From NCBI GenBank assembly GCA_011525035.1, contig WTIZ01000039.1, positions 1 to 52,469 of the forward strand: DNA of 52,469 nucleotides, given 5' to 3'. Each line of letters begins with the position of its first letter. The stretch's first letter is position 1. This stretch comes from Cryomorphaceae bacterium (GTDB lineage: Bacteria > Bacteroidota > Bacteroidia > Flavobacteriales > Schleiferiaceae). Below the pieces are notes generated by a model. That model made no database searches and had not been told where the DNA came from. It worked only from the letters and a program-made list of their open reading frames with translations. Both the position numbers and the translations under genes were made by a program. Of this stretch, positions 17,167 to 26,236 are shown piece by piece.

Positions 17167-18245
17167 CCCTTCAATGCATCAATCCATGGCTGGGCGCTCG
17201 TGGCCCAATCAAAATCTTTCCCGCGTTCCAGCGCCAACGCACTCCAATGCGAACGTTCTTGTTGCATACGCTCCAGAGCCGCCGCCCAAGCATCGATATC
17301 GTAGGTCGGAACTAATAAACCTTTATCGGCAACCACTTCCGTTATAGCGCTATTATCCGACGCAATAACAGGCGTTCCGCACTGCATAGCCTCCACCAGT
17401 GGAATGCCAAACCCTTCCATAGCGCTTGGCATACAATAGGCAATGGCGCCGCGGTACAATTCTTCCAGCTCACCATCGTTTAATCGGCCCATCCATTCAA
17501 CGCGATCCGGATGTTTCAAACCACTTACCACACTTTTTAATTCAGGGTCGCTAAAATGTGGTTCGCCTGCTACCCGAAGGTTGATGGAATCCTCACTGCT
17601 TTCAGAACACCATTTATCAAAAGCTAAAAGCAGCGTTTTCAAATTTTTACGCGGGGTCAATGCACCCACTGCACAGAAATAAGCGTCTTCATTGCTGGAG
17701 GTACCCGGCGAAAATTTTCTCTGCGGAGCATTGTAAGTCACCGAAATTTTATCCTCTGGTAACCCGTAAGTAGTTCTTAGATCATTCTTGCTCCAATGGC
17801 TCACCGTAAAGACCTTCTCGGCCACTTCAGCGCCTCTTTTGATGTTCTTACTGTAATATTTCGCCACCGGTGCTGGGACCCACTGCGGATGGTGCTCAAA
17901 GTTCAGGTCGTGAATGGTGAGCCACTGTCTGATATTGGTCTTCGCGGGCAGTCCGTCGGGCGACCAATACAGATCTACGTTAAGTCTTTTTAGTTTTTGC
18001 GGAACGGCCCAATCGTTCCACATCGCCCAAAGCCATGGATGGCGGGCTGGAGGTGAAACCACGTGGTAGGAGAGGTTGGGGAAATCAAGGCCTAATCGGT
18101 CCGTATCGACCTGACGGTCCAAGAGTAAATGAAACTCGTGTTGCGGGAAAGCCGGAATGATCTGCTCGAGCATTCGCAGGGTATAGACCCCAGTACCCTC
18201 TAATTTTCCGGGCAGTAACCAACGAGCGTTCACGGCGATTTTCAT
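17163..18245 (-). CDS. GT4-family glycosyltransferase
   Basis: 360 residues with a GT-B fold: the N-terminal half begins [22 protein letters not shown], and the C-terminal half contains [13 protein letters not shown] and the donor-binding [21 protein letters not shown] (about 280-300), where the two Glu residues separated by seven form the E-x7-E motif of GT4. It should transfer a sugar from a nucleotide donor, possibly for the cell-surface polysaccharide made by the divergent cluster next door; that link is inferred from position. Its promoter box lies only four bases before the ATG, which predicts a leaderless mRNA. Confidence 0.9.
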   Translation of the reverse strand: MKIAVNARWLLPGKLEGTGVYTLRMLEQIIPAFPQHEFHLLLDRQVDTDRLGLDFPNLSYHVVSPPARHPWLWAMWNDWAVPQKLKRLNVDLYWSPDGLPAKTNIRQWLTIHDLNFEHHPQWVPAPVAKYYSKNIKRGAEVAEKVFTVSHWSKNDLRTTYGLPEDKISVTYNAPQRKFSPGTSSNEDAYFCAVGALTPRKNLKTLLLAFDKWCSESSEDSINLRVAGEPHFSDPELKSVVSGLKHPDRVEWMGRLNDGELEELYRGAIAYCMPSAMEGFGIPLVEAMQCGTPVIASDNSAITEVVADKGLLVPTYDIDAWAAALERMQQERSHWSALALERGKDFDWATSAQPWIDALKG

Positions 18246-18249
18246 GTTT

Positions 18250-18257
18250 CAAATGTA
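18250..18257 (-). promoter_or_regulatory. Promoter -7 box of the GT4 gene (TACATTTG), four bases before the ATG
   Basis: An exact TAnnTTTG match on the minus strand, ending at 18250, with AAAC between it and the ATG at 18245. The expected transcription start falls on or beside the start codon, so the message would be leaderless. No TTG was found at the usual -33 distance. Confidence 0.45.
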
Positions 18258-18289
18258 CAAAAGCCAACTCTTGCGCGTTAGTAAAGCGG

Positions 18290-18297
18290 TATATTCG
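18290..18297 (+). promoter_or_regulatory. Candidate -7 box of the polysaccharide cluster (TATATTCG)
   Basis: One mismatch to TAnnTTTG, 30 bases before the ATG of the flippase gene. A TTG at 18271-18273 lies 16 bases upstream, slightly closer than usual. Together with the minus-strand box at 18250 it makes a compact divergent promoter region in the 82-bp gap. Confidence 0.35.
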
Positions 18298-18327
18298 CCG
18301 CCATAAGCGCTTAATTGGCACAAAACC

Positions 18328-19659
18328 ATGCGAAGTAGGATCAACCAATTCATGCAAAACCCCATCGGTGCAACCCTTGCCAAGGGCGGTGCTGTTGTGC
18401 TCCTTTTTAAAGTCATTGGAGCCTTGGGCGGTTATGTCCTTCTTTTCAGCTTATCCAGAGTCGGAGGCGAGCTCTCCGTAGGTATTTATGAGGTAGCCTT
18501 CACCGTTGTACTGATCGGTTCTACGGTCAGTCGCTGGGGTCTAGATACCGTCTTGGTCCGTGAAATGGCCCGAGACAGGGAGGCAAATTTGGCCAGTCGA
18601 GCCCTCTACCTCGCTGTACTTTCCCGCGTCTTCTTACTCTCCATCGCCTGCAGTATTTTAGTTTTTTTCGGGGCCCAATTCTTAACCGACCTCTTCTTCC
18701 AAAACACACCCACGAAGGTTATTGCAACTGCCGCCTTTGCCATCATTCCGTTCACCCTCATGCTCCTCAATGCTGAGGTGTTCCGCGCCATGGGCAAGAG
18801 CCTTCTTTTTTCACTGAACCAGCACGGGACAGTGTACGTCTTCGTCGGCGCGCTGATAGCATTCATCCCTTTCCCCGAAGCATACACAGCGGCCGCCGCA
18901 GCACAAACCTCCTTATTCTTACTCTTGGGCATCTCAGGGCTGTTCTTCTTGTGGACTACGGTATACATCTTGAACCTGACCAAGGGGCAGCAGGCCGAAA
19001 CCTCCGGTTGGAAGGGACAGCTCTACAGTTTAGGAACGCCCATGCTCATTTCTTCTTCCCTGTTTTTGGTCATCAGTTGGTCCGATACACTCATGTTGGG
19101 GTATTACCTGCCAGAAGATAGTGTGGGTATGTACCGTATTGTCTTCAAAATTGCCACGCTCATCACCTTCGCTCAATTTGCCTTGAACACGGTCGTAGCA
19201 CCCATGGTCAGTGCCATGAGCACGCAGCGGGAGCGTTTGCATGAATTGGCCCACAAGGTGGCACAGTTGAACCTTATTACTGCGGGTCCAATTTTCCTTG
19301 GCATCCTCATTCTCGGCCCATTCCTCATTCAGCTCTTTGGGGTGGAAGAGGCTTGCGCAGCCTACCCATGGCTCGTACTTCTGGCCGTGGGGCAACTCAC
19401 CAACGCTTTTGCAGGTCCTGTGTTGAACATTCTCAACATGACGGGCTACGAGAAAAGTGCACGCAATACCATGCTTATTATCGCGGTGCTCAACATCGTT
19501 TTCAACCTTGTGCTTATACCGCTTTACGGTCCCCTCGGCGCGGCAGTAGCGACCACGGCGACCATGATGGGTTGGAACATTTGGGCGGCCTACCTCGTCT
19601 ACAAATACCACGGGGTCATCGCGGTTCCGTTTTTGACTAAAATTCGCCGCCATGACTAA
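18328..19659 (+). CDS. Polysaccharide flippase (Wzx/MATE-like, MVF superfamily)
   Basis: 443 residues with about 12-14 transmembrane helices spread over the whole length and no soluble domain. The N-terminus (LAKGGAVVLLFKVIGALGGYVLLFSLSRVGG) is typical for O-antigen and exopolysaccharide translocases; further marks are LISSSLFLVISWSDTLMLGYYL near 235 and NAFAGPVLNILNMTGYEKSARN near 355. It should flip lipid-linked repeat units across the inner membrane. It is the first gene of a four-gene cluster, and its end overlaps the sulfotransferase start by eight bases. Confidence 0.88.
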   Translation: MRSRINQFMQNPIGATLAKGGAVVLLFKVIGALGGYVLLFSLSRVGGELSVGIYEVAFTVVLIGSTVSRWGLDTVLVREMARDREANLASRALYLAVLSRVFLLSIACSILVFFGAQFLTDLFFQNTPTKVIATAAFAIIPFTLMLLNAEVFRAMGKSLLFSLNQHGTVYVFVGALIAFIPFPEAYTAAAAAQTSLFLLLGISGLFFLWTTVYILNLTKGQQAETSGWKGQLYSLGTPMLISSSLFLVISWSDTLMLGYYLPEDSVGMYRIVFKIATLITFAQFALNTVVAPMVSAMSTQRERLHELAHKVAQLNLITAGPIFLGILILGPFLIQLFGVEEACAAYPWLVLLAVGQLTNAFAGPVLNILNMTGYEKSARNTMLIIAVLNIVFNLVLIPLYGPLGAAVATTATMMGWNIWAAYLVYKYHGVIAVPFLTKIRRHD

Positions 19660-20572
19660 GACGAACCTCTTTCTCATTGGTGCGGCAAAGGCAGGGACCA
19701 CCGCGTTGGCAGAGATGCTGGGAAATCATCCACAGATCAGTCCTTTAGCAATCAAAGAACCGGGTCATTTTTGCGACGACATCTATGCAGAAGGTTTCTC
19801 TGCGAGTTACCAAAAAATGCTGCGTTGGGATGAAGCGCAATATTTTAAGGCAGATGCACTGGACCAGCGTCACATGGCCTTTGTAAGGGGACGCGAAAAC
19901 TATGACCGACTGGTCTCAGAGGCTGGCGAGGCGCAGTACATTTTAGACGCTTCCACGGCCTACCTTCCTTCAATAAACGCAGCAGAAAATATTGCTAGTT
20001 ACAATTCGGAAGCAAAGATCATTGTGAGTCTTCGAAATCCAGCGACCAGGGCCTACAGTCATTACAACATGGCGAGAAAATATGGTAAGGAACAGCGATC
20101 GTTTTTGGAGGCCATCAAGGCGGAAGGCGCTTTGGAAACGGCACGATGGGGCTGGGACGAATGTTATTTGGAATTGGGTGATTACGCGCCGCAATTAGAG
20201 CGCTGGCTCAAGCACTTCTCAATGGATAAAATTCATGTGGTTTGGCAGGACGAATTGTTGGCAGAGCCAGCAGCGACCCTTCAAGGCATATCGAAGTTTC
20301 TGGGCTTGAAAGAGGAATTGAAACCATTGGCGGTAGAGAAACACGGTGCTGAGGTTCCCAAGAACAAGGCGGTGGGCAAGGTGCTGGGTGGAATTGGCCC
20401 CGCAGTAGCCTCCATTTTACCGGAAAAAATCAAAGCAAGCGTAAAAAATATCGTTTTAGCCAAGCCTGAAGGCATGGAAGAGGCGGCTCGCTCGTTTTTA
20501 CTTCGTTATTTTGCACCGTCCATTGAAGCATTAGAAAAACTTCTAGAAAAGGATTTAACACACTGGAAATAA
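19652..20572 (+). CDS. PAPS-dependent sulfotransferase
   Basis: 306 residues. The 5'-phosphosulfate-binding loop GAAKAGTTAL lies at 10-19 with Lys13 as the key residue, and the 3'-phosphate-binding segment SLRNPATRAYSHYNM is near 126-140 (Arg and Ser expected to bind PAPS). This is the Sulfotransfer_1/3 type that sulfates sugar hydroxyls. Between a flippase and a Wzz-like protein it most likely puts sulfate groups on the secreted or capsular polysaccharide, a modification common in marine organisms. Acceptor sugar unknown. A box-like AAAATTCG ends five bases before the ATG, so an internal leaderless start is possible besides co-translation with the flippase. Confidence 0.88.
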   Translation: MTKTNLFLIGAAKAGTTALAEMLGNHPQISPLAIKEPGHFCDDIYAEGFSASYQKMLRWDEAQYFKADALDQRHMAFVRGRENYDRLVSEAGEAQYILDASTAYLPSINAAENIASYNSEAKIIVSLRNPATRAYSHYNMARKYGKEQRSFLEAIKAEGALETARWGWDECYLELGDYAPQLERWLKHFSMDKIHVVWQDELLAEPAATLQGISKFLGLKEELKPLAVEKHGAEVPKNKAVGKVLGGIGPAVASILPEKIKASVKNIVLAKPEGMEEAARSFLLRYFAPSIEALEKLLEKDLTHWK

Positions 20573-20579
20573 ATTGAAT

Positions 20580-21587
20580 ATGGAATACAGCAGCTCAAAT
20601 TTGATCTCGTTTGTCTACAAGAATTGGAAGCCTTTGGTGGTTATTCCATTCCTGTCCATGGTAGTCGCTGTGGTTTTTAGCGGACCTACCTTCATTAAGC
20701 CGCTTTTCGAATCGCAGGTGATTCTCTTCCCATCTACCACGAATTCTGTTTCGAAGGCCCTCCTTCCGCAGACCAACGGGTACGGCGATGAGGATATCTT
20801 TGAATACGGCGATGAGCAACAAGCTGAACAATTGTTGCAAATTCTGAGCTCTGGTGAGATTCGCGACAGTGTCATTGCCAAATTTGATTTGATGAACCAC
20901 TATGACATCGATACGGCTTCTGATTATCCACGTACGAAGCTTTTCAAAGAGTACGAAAACAAAATTGAGTTCAACCGTACCCAATTCATGTCGGTAGAAA
21001 TCAATGTGCTTGATACCGATCCACAGATAGCAGCCGATATTGCCAATTATATCTACAAGCTCGTAGATAAGGTGAAGCGTCGTGTCGCAAAGAACCGCGC
21101 TCAGATGGGACTTCAGATTGTAGAAAACGAATACCGTGGTTTGCAAAAGGAGATTCAGACCATGGAAGATAAGATCACTGAACTTCGCTTCAAAGGAGTG
21201 CACGATTACGAAAGCCAGAGTGCGGTCTTTAATGAGCAGTACGCTATTGCATTGGCAGCCGGTGCTTCTCAATCGCGCATCAAGCAGCTGGAGCGTCGTC
21301 TAGATACCTTGGCGAAATACGGTGGTAAATATGTCGCCATTCGCGATGAGCTTCAATTGCTCAAAGAGGAAGAGGTAAAGCTTAAGACGAAGTTTGACCA
21401 GGCCAAGGTGGATGTGAATCAAAACCTTCCGGCCACCTTTAAAGTAGATGAAGCACGTCCTGCCGAACGCAAGACGTATCCAAAACGCAGCATACTCATC
21501 CTTGCTGTTGGTTTCGCTGTCTTTATCCTCGTGGTATTTACCCTGCTTGTTCGCGGTACTTTCTTGGAACTTCGCGCTGAAGCGTAG
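20580..21587 (+). CDS. Wzz/GumC-type polysaccharide chain-length determinant (no kinase domain)
   Basis: 335 residues from the ATG at 20580; a TTG two codons earlier is less likely. One transmembrane helix lies near 15-35 (PLVVIPFLSMVVAVVFSGP), then a large periplasmic part with a coiled-coil stretch (about 165-280, VENEYRGLQKEIQTMEDKITELR), and a second helix at about 300-322. This is the polysaccharide co-polymerase topology. It lacks the cytoplasmic tyrosine-kinase domain of many exopolysaccharide co-polymerases. It should set chain length together with the polymerase encoded next, whose GTG start overlaps its TAG by one base. Confidence 0.85.
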   Translation: MEYSSSNLISFVYKNWKPLVVIPFLSMVVAVVFSGPTFIKPLFESQVILFPSTTNSVSKALLPQTNGYGDEDIFEYGDEQQAEQLLQILSSGEIRDSVIAKFDLMNHYDIDTASDYPRTKLFKEYENKIEFNRTQFMSVEINVLDTDPQIAADIANYIYKLVDKVKRRVAKNRAQMGLQIVENEYRGLQKEIQTMEDKITELRFKGVHDYESQSAVFNEQYAIALAAGASQSRIKQLERRLDTLAKYGGKYVAIRDELQLLKEEEVKLKTKFDQAKVDVNQNLPATFKVDEARPAERKTYPKRSILILAVGFAVFILVVFTLLVRGTFLELRAEA

Positions 21588-23017
21588 TGACTTCGGCCAA
21601 GCAAATAAGCACTAAGGGCATTGCCATCATTGCACTGCTCGTCTTACCGTTCATTGGTCTGATTGTGGCCAAAGAGTGGTGGGAACTTTTGCTTTTGCCC
21701 GCCGGTTTGCTCGTGGTATGGCTGACCCTGTACCGATTAGATTGGGCCATGTGGTTTGTGGTCTTATCCACGCCTCTTTCTGTGAACCTTACTGACCTTA
21801 CTGGGGGTGCTGGCCTTTCCTTGCCCACAGAGCCTTTGCTTGTGTTAATCACAGGTCTGGTCATCGTCAAAATGCTCTTCATGGGTGAGTATGACATGCG
21901 TCTGATTAAACACCCGATCTCCATTGCCATTTACATTTATTTGGCCTGGATGCTGTTGACAGTCATCACGTCCCAACTTCCTTTAGTCTCATTAAAGCAA
22001 TGGATTACACGTGTGTGGTTCATCGTGCCTTACTACTTCGTATTGGGGCATTTATTCTTGCGCGATCCTAAAAATGCGGTCCGATTCCTTTGGCTCTTCC
22101 TTGTTCCGCTCATTATTGCCTGTACCTACACAATGGTCATCCACAGTCAATACGGTTTCACCAAAAAGACCTCTACTTGGGTCATGTTCCCGCTGTTCAA
22201 AGAACACACCTCTTACGGCGCTGTATTGGCTATGTTCTACCCCGCGGCGCTGTACCTCACGTTCCGTAAATCCTCATGGGGGTTTAACGCCATTGCCGCT
22301 GTACTCTTGGTCATTCTTACTGCAGCCACCGTACTCTCATACACTCGCGCAGCTTGGCTTTCCCTGGTAGGTGCCGGTGCGGTGTATTTGGTGTATGCCT
22401 TCCGCATGTCAAAGACGGTAGTTTGGTCGCTGGCAGGTTTAGTGCTTTTAGTTGCCGGTCTCAATTTCTCTTACATCAGTTCGAAGTTCGAACGCAACAC
22501 GCAGGATTCTTCGGACGATTTGAACGAACATGTGGCTTCGGTAACAAATGTGAGCACGGATGCCTCCAACCTGGAGCGTATCAATCGATGGAATTGTGCC
22601 ATTAGGATGTATGCAGAGCGCCCATTCCTGGGACACGGTCCTGGAACCTACATGTTCTTGTACGCACCCTATCAAAAACCTTCCGAGAAAACCATCATTT
22701 CCACCAATGGCGGAAACAGGGGGAATGCGCATAGCGAATACTTAGGTCCATTGGCGGAATCCGGCACTTTTGGCCTACTCACCTTTTTAGGTATCATCAT
22801 CACGGTCATTGTCGTGAGTATCAATTCATACCAAAGGTTAAATAATGACCGATTGAAAGGACTACTTCGAGTCGCTTTTCTTGGCTTGATCACCTACTAT
22901 TTGCACGGATTCTTGAACAACTTCTTGGACATGGATAAGGCAAGTGCCCCTTTCTGGGGTTTTACGGCGATGATTGCAATGCTTGCGATCACTTCTAGTG
23001 CCAAATCGGAAGCCTAA
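21587..23017 (+). CDS. O-antigen ligase / Wzy-type polymerase family membrane protein
   Basis: 476 residues from a GTG that overlaps the preceding TAG (TAGTG). About 11-12 hydrophobic segments and a large periplasmic loop (about 295-380) followed by GGNRGNAHSEYLGPLAESGTFGLLTFLG, where the conserved His of the Wzy_C domain sits in NAHSEYL. The family includes O-antigen ligases (WaaL) and repeat-unit polymerases (Wzy), which cannot be told apart by reading. With flippase and Wzz-like genes directly upstream, polymerase is the more fitting role. No clear terminator follows its stop. Confidence 0.85.
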   Translation: MTSAKQISTKGIAIIALLVLPFIGLIVAKEWWELLLLPAGLLVVWLTLYRLDWAMWFVVLSTPLSVNLTDLTGGAGLSLPTEPLLVLITGLVIVKMLFMGEYDMRLIKHPISIAIYIYLAWMLLTVITSQLPLVSLKQWITRVWFIVPYYFVLGHLFLRDPKNAVRFLWLFLVPLIIACTYTMVIHSQYGFTKKTSTWVMFPLFKEHTSYGAVLAMFYPAALYLTFRKSSWGFNAIAAVLLVILTAATVLSYTRAAWLSLVGAGAVYLVYAFRMSKTVVWSLAGLVLLVAGLNFSYISSKFERNTQDSSDDLNEHVASVTNVSTDASNLERINRWNCAIRMYAERPFLGHGPGTYMFLYAPYQKPSEKTIISTNGGNRGNAHSEYLGPLAESGTFGLLTFLGIIITVIVVSINSYQRLNNDRLKGLLRVAFLGLITYYLHGFLNNFLDMDKASAPFWGFTAMIAMLAITSSAKSEA

Positions 23018-23079
23018 TTCTATGGTATTGACATTTAGGTAAACACTTGATGCTACGTAAGTTATCATTAGGCTTACGA

Positions 23080-23098
23080 ATACCTTAATATAAGGTAT
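23080..23098. promoter_or_regulatory. 19-bp palindrome upstream of the first SusC gene (candidate operator)
   Basis: ATACCTTAATATAAGGTAT: perfect 8-bp arms (23080-23087 and 23091-23098) around ATA. It lies about 31 bases upstream of the proposed -33 element of the SusC promoter, a position fit for an activator. No T-run follows, so it is not a usual terminator for the upstream cluster. No similar palindrome is seen before the second SusC. Confidence 0.5.
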
Positions 23099-23129
23099 GC
23101 TTATACTACCTTCTAAAAGGTGAACTTTT

Positions 23130-23161
23130 TTGGTAAAGTCCTTGTTTGAGACGTAGGATTG
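23130..23161 (+). promoter_or_regulatory. Candidate promoter of the first SusC-SusD pair
   Basis: TTG at 23130-23132 and TAGGATTG at 23154-23161 (one mismatch to TAnnTTTG), spaced 21 bases. The transcript would carry a leader of about 40 bases, nearly all of it the 40-bp element shared with the second SusC gene. Confidence 0.4.
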
Positions 23162-23179
23162 GCGCATATTTAACGCCAC

Positions 23180-23219
23180 TTAACATTCGTTTAACAAAAA
23201 CAGGTACAATGAAAAACAA
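23180..23219 (+). repeat. 40-bp leader repeat, copy 1 (5' leader and first codons of SusC 1)
   Basis: Every base of 23180-23219 equals 27731-27770. It begins TTAACATTCGTTTAAC, runs through the start codon and ends in the codons for MKNK. The identity stops at both borders (23179 C versus 27730 A; 23220 G versus 27771 A). Being mostly non-coding, it points to a conserved translation or regulatory leader, or to recent conversion between the two loci. Confidence 0.85.
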
Positions 23220-26200
23220 GTTTTTACTCGTTTGGTCCTTTCTGATTGCTTTTAGCGCTACTGCGTTTGCACAGAACGAACCAGAGAAAGGCGAGGTGCC
23301 AGAACTTCCAGATGTGTTCGAACAATTGGAGGAGGTAGTAGTAACTGCCGGTGGTATTGCTCGTGAAAAAAAGGCCCTAGGTTTCGGCGTAGAGGAAGTA
23401 AAAGGTGCTTCTATCAAGGAATCAGGTGAATCAAACATCGTTAGTGGTATCTCTGCTAAGGTGAGTGGTGTTCAAGTAACCAACTCATCGGGTGCTGCTG
23501 GTGCTGCTTCGTACATCAAGATTCGTGGTAACGCAACGTTTACTGCGAACGACAACCAGCCTTTGATGGTTGTTGATGGTGTGCCAATTGACAACTCTCA
23601 AATCGCAACTTCAGATTTGCGTGCGGGTGTTGCAAACTCAAACCGTGCAATTGATATCAACCCAGACGACATCGAGACTATCTCGGTACTTAAGGGTGGT
23701 GCAGCTGCAGCACTTTACGGTACTCGTGGTGCGAACGGTGTAATTCTTATCACTACTAAGAAGGGTTCTTACGGAGAAGATTTCTCTGTTAACGTAAGCT
23801 CTTCTATGGAGATTTCACAAATTAATAAGTTGCCAGAAACTCAGAGCAAATACTCTCAGGGTTACTTCGGTTCTTATGCTGGTGGTACTGGTAACCCATT
23901 CTCTTGGGGTCCAGCCCTAACGGATCTAGGTTACGACGCGAACGGCGTTATCACTCAAGATCCAGCAGCAATGGTTAGTCAAGGTGTTACACCTTACGAT
24001 CCAATGACTTTCTTCCAGAACGGAAGAAGAATGAACAACTCGTTGACACTTTCAGGTGGTGGTAAAGCAAGTTCTTACTACTTGTCTATCGCAAACTTGC
24101 AAGACGACGGTATCGTTCCATTGAACACTTTCGATCGTACAACTATTCGTTTGACAGGTTCAGGTCAGATTTCGACTAACTTGAAAGCGACTGCTTCTTT
24201 GGCCTACACTAACTCAGGTGGTTACCGTGTTCAGCAGGGTTCTAACACATCTGGTTTGATGCTAGGTTTGTTGCGTACGCCTCCAACATTTGACAACTCA
24301 AACGGTGCAACGGATCCAACAGATCCAGCTGCATTTATGAACGCAGATGGTTCTCAGAGAAACTACCGCGCTGGTGGTGGTTACGATAACCCATACTGGA
24401 CGATTAACATGAACCCATTCACGGATCAAGTAAACCGTCTATTTGGTTACACTAAATTCGACTGGTCACCAGTTGATGGTCTATTGGTAAGCTACCGTTA
24501 CGGTGTTGACCAGTACTCTGATGCTCGTAAGCAGATCATCTCTATCAACTCTCGTACGTTCCCAGGCGGTTCTATTTCTGACGAAATCTACACTGTTAAG
24601 GAACAAAACCACGACCTTACTGCTCGTTACAGCATGGACTTAGGTCCTATCGGTGCAAACTTCTTCGGAGGTTTCAACGCTAACCAGCGTGATCGTAAGT
24701 ACGTTAGCGCTTACGGTTCAGGTTTGACATTGCCAAACTTCTACAACATGAGCAACGCTCAAAGCCAGTTCGCATACGAAGGAACAACAGGTCGTCGTTT
24801 GTGGGGTGTGTACGGTGAAGCGCAGTTTGACTACGCTGACTGGGCATACTTGACATTGACTGCACGTCGTGACCAAGCGTCTACGTTCGGTAACGTTGCA
24901 ACGCCTATCGTTTACCCATCGGCTTCTTTGTCGTTGATTTTGACTGAGGCATTGAATATTGAAAGCGACGTATTGAACTACGCTAAATTGCGTCTGTCTT
25001 CTGCTAAAGTAGGTTCTGAGCCTTCTTTCGCTTCTAACGCAACATACTTCAACCAAGCAGGTGTTGGTTCAGGTTGGATTAACGGTATTAGCTTCCCATA
25101 CTTGGGTGCTACAGGTTTTACGCAGAGCAACACTTTGGGTAACCCAGACCTACGTCCTGAGTTTACTGTAACTAACGAGATTGGTGCTGAATTCCGCTTG
25201 TTCCAAAACAAGATTAGCGCTGACGTTACATTGTACGAGCAGCGTTCAGAAGATTTGATCGTAGCTGTACCAGTTGCAGGTTCTTCAGGTTTTACAAGCA
25301 CGTTTATGAATGCAGGTACTATGACAAACACTGGTGTTGAACTTCAGTTGAACGCTAGCCTAGTAGATACTAAAGACTTCACATTCGATGCTGGTATGAC
25401 ATTTACTCGTAACCGTAACGTAGTTGAGAAATTGGCTGACGGTGTAGACGTAATTGGTCTTCCATGGGGATTCTTCGGTGCTAACCAACGTCTAGTTGTT
25501 GGTGAAGCATACGGTACGCTTTACGGTGATGACTGGGCTCGTGACGAGGCTGGTAACGCATTGGTTGACGCAAACGGATACCCAATCTACTCTTCAACTG
25601 AAGTTGTAGTAGGTAACCCTAACCCAGATTACTTGATGGGTATTACTTCAAACGCTACGTACAAGAACTGGAGCTTCAACATGCTTTGGGACATCCGTCA
25701 AGGTGGTGACATCTGGAACGGTACTCGTGGTGCATTGTACTACTTCGGTACTCACATTGATACTGACGTTCACCCAAGTGGTGCAGGTCGTGGTGAGACA
25801 TTTGTTTGGGAAGATGTTGTAATGGGTAACAGTGGTGTTTACGCTCCTGGTACTGTTGACGCTGACGGTAACGATATTAGCGGTCAGCCTAACACAACTC
25901 CTATCTTGAACGATATCGATTCTTACGCTCTAGGTCCACTATCAGGATTTACAGGTGCTTCTCGTCCATTCATTGAGGACGGTAGCTGGGTTCGTCTAAG
26001 AAACATCGGTGTGAGCTACAAGTTCGATGCTGATGCGATTAGCGCAACTAAACTTAAAGGTTTGACTGTAGGTGTAAGCGGACGTAATATCTTCTTGAGA
26101 ACTCCTTACCGTGGTGTAGATCCAGAAACTAACCTTTCAGGTGCTACAAACAGCCAGGGTGCGGATTACTTCAACATGCCTAACACTATGGGTGTAATCT

Positions 26201-26223
26201 TCAGCTTGAAGGCTAACCTTTAA
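23209..26223 (+). CDS. SusC-like TonB-dependent receptor without the N-terminal carboxypeptidase-like domain
   Basis: 1004 residues from the ATG at 23209, chosen because it opens a signal peptide (MKNKFLLVWSFLIAFSATAFA|Q) and matches the second SusC leader; 21 codons upstream are in frame but not likely used. Only about 20 acidic, Pro-rich residues separate the signal cleavage from the TonB box EEVVVTA (41-47). The plug follows (SNIVSGISAKVSGVQV, INPDDIETISVLKGGAAAALYG, GANGVILITTKKG), then the 22-strand barrel ending in IFSLKANL. The usual CarboxypepD_reg-like domain is missing. It imports a large ligand through the outer membrane with the SusD lipoprotein encoded 13 bases downstream. No enzyme gene is attached, so the ligand (glycan or peptide) is unknown. 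Confidence 0.93.
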   Translation: MKNKFLLVWSFLIAFSATAFAQNEPEKGEVPELPDVFEQLEEVVVTAGGIAREKKALGFGVEEVKGASIKESGESNIVSGISAKVSGVQVTNSSGAAGAASYIKIRGNATFTANDNQPLMVVDGVPIDNSQIATSDLRAGVANSNRAIDINPDDIETISVLKGGAAAALYGTRGANGVILITTKKGSYGEDFSVNVSSSMEISQINKLPETQSKYSQGYFGSYAGGTGNPFSWGPALTDLGYDANGVITQDPAAMVSQGVTPYDPMTFFQNGRRMNNSLTLSGGGKASSYYLSIANLQDDGIVPLNTFDRTTIRLTGSGQISTNLKATASLAYTNSGGYRVQQGSNTSGLMLGLLRTPPTFDNSNGATDPTDPAAFMNADGSQRNYRAGGGYDNPYWTINMNPFTDQVNRLFGYTKFDWSPVDGLLVSYRYGVDQYSDARKQIISINSRTFPGGSISDEIYTVKEQNHDLTARYSMDLGPIGANFFGGFNANQRDRKYVSAYGSGLTLPNFYNMSNAQSQFAYEGTTGRRLWGVYGEAQFDYADWAYLTLTARRDQASTFGNVATPIVYPSASLSLILTEALNIESDVLNYAKLRLSSAKVGSEPSFASNATYFNQAGVGSGWINGISFPYLGATGFTQSNTLGNPDLRPEFTVTNEIGAEFRLFQNKISADVTLYEQRSEDLIVAVPVAGSSGFTSTFMNAGTMTNTGVELQLNASLVDTKDFTFDAGMTFTRNRNVVEKLADGVDVIGLPWGFFGANQRLVVGEAYGTLYGDDWARDEAGNALVDANGYPIYSSTEVVVGNPNPDYLMGITSNATYKNWSFNMLWDIRQGGDIWNGTRGALYYFGTHIDTDVHPSGAGRGETFVWEDVVMGNSGVYAPGTVDADGNDISGQPNTTPILNDIDSYALGPLSGFTGASRPFIEDGSWVRLRNIGVSYKFDADAISATKLKGLTVGVSGRNIFLRTPYRGVDPETNLSGATNSQGADYFNMPNTMGVIFSLKANL

Positions 26224-26236
26224 AAAATAAAGCATT

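Noticed and set aside
19030-19701. 223-codon minus-strand frame across the flippase gene
   Set aside because: Its product is a His/Glu-rich shadow of a clear membrane transporter frame.
24718-25331. Minus-strand open frames inside the SusC genes (also near 28447-29559 and 30245-30430)
   Set aside because: They mirror the biased codons of the plus-strand gene, have no starts with promoter boxes, and yield low-complexity proteins rich in Val, Thr and Arg.
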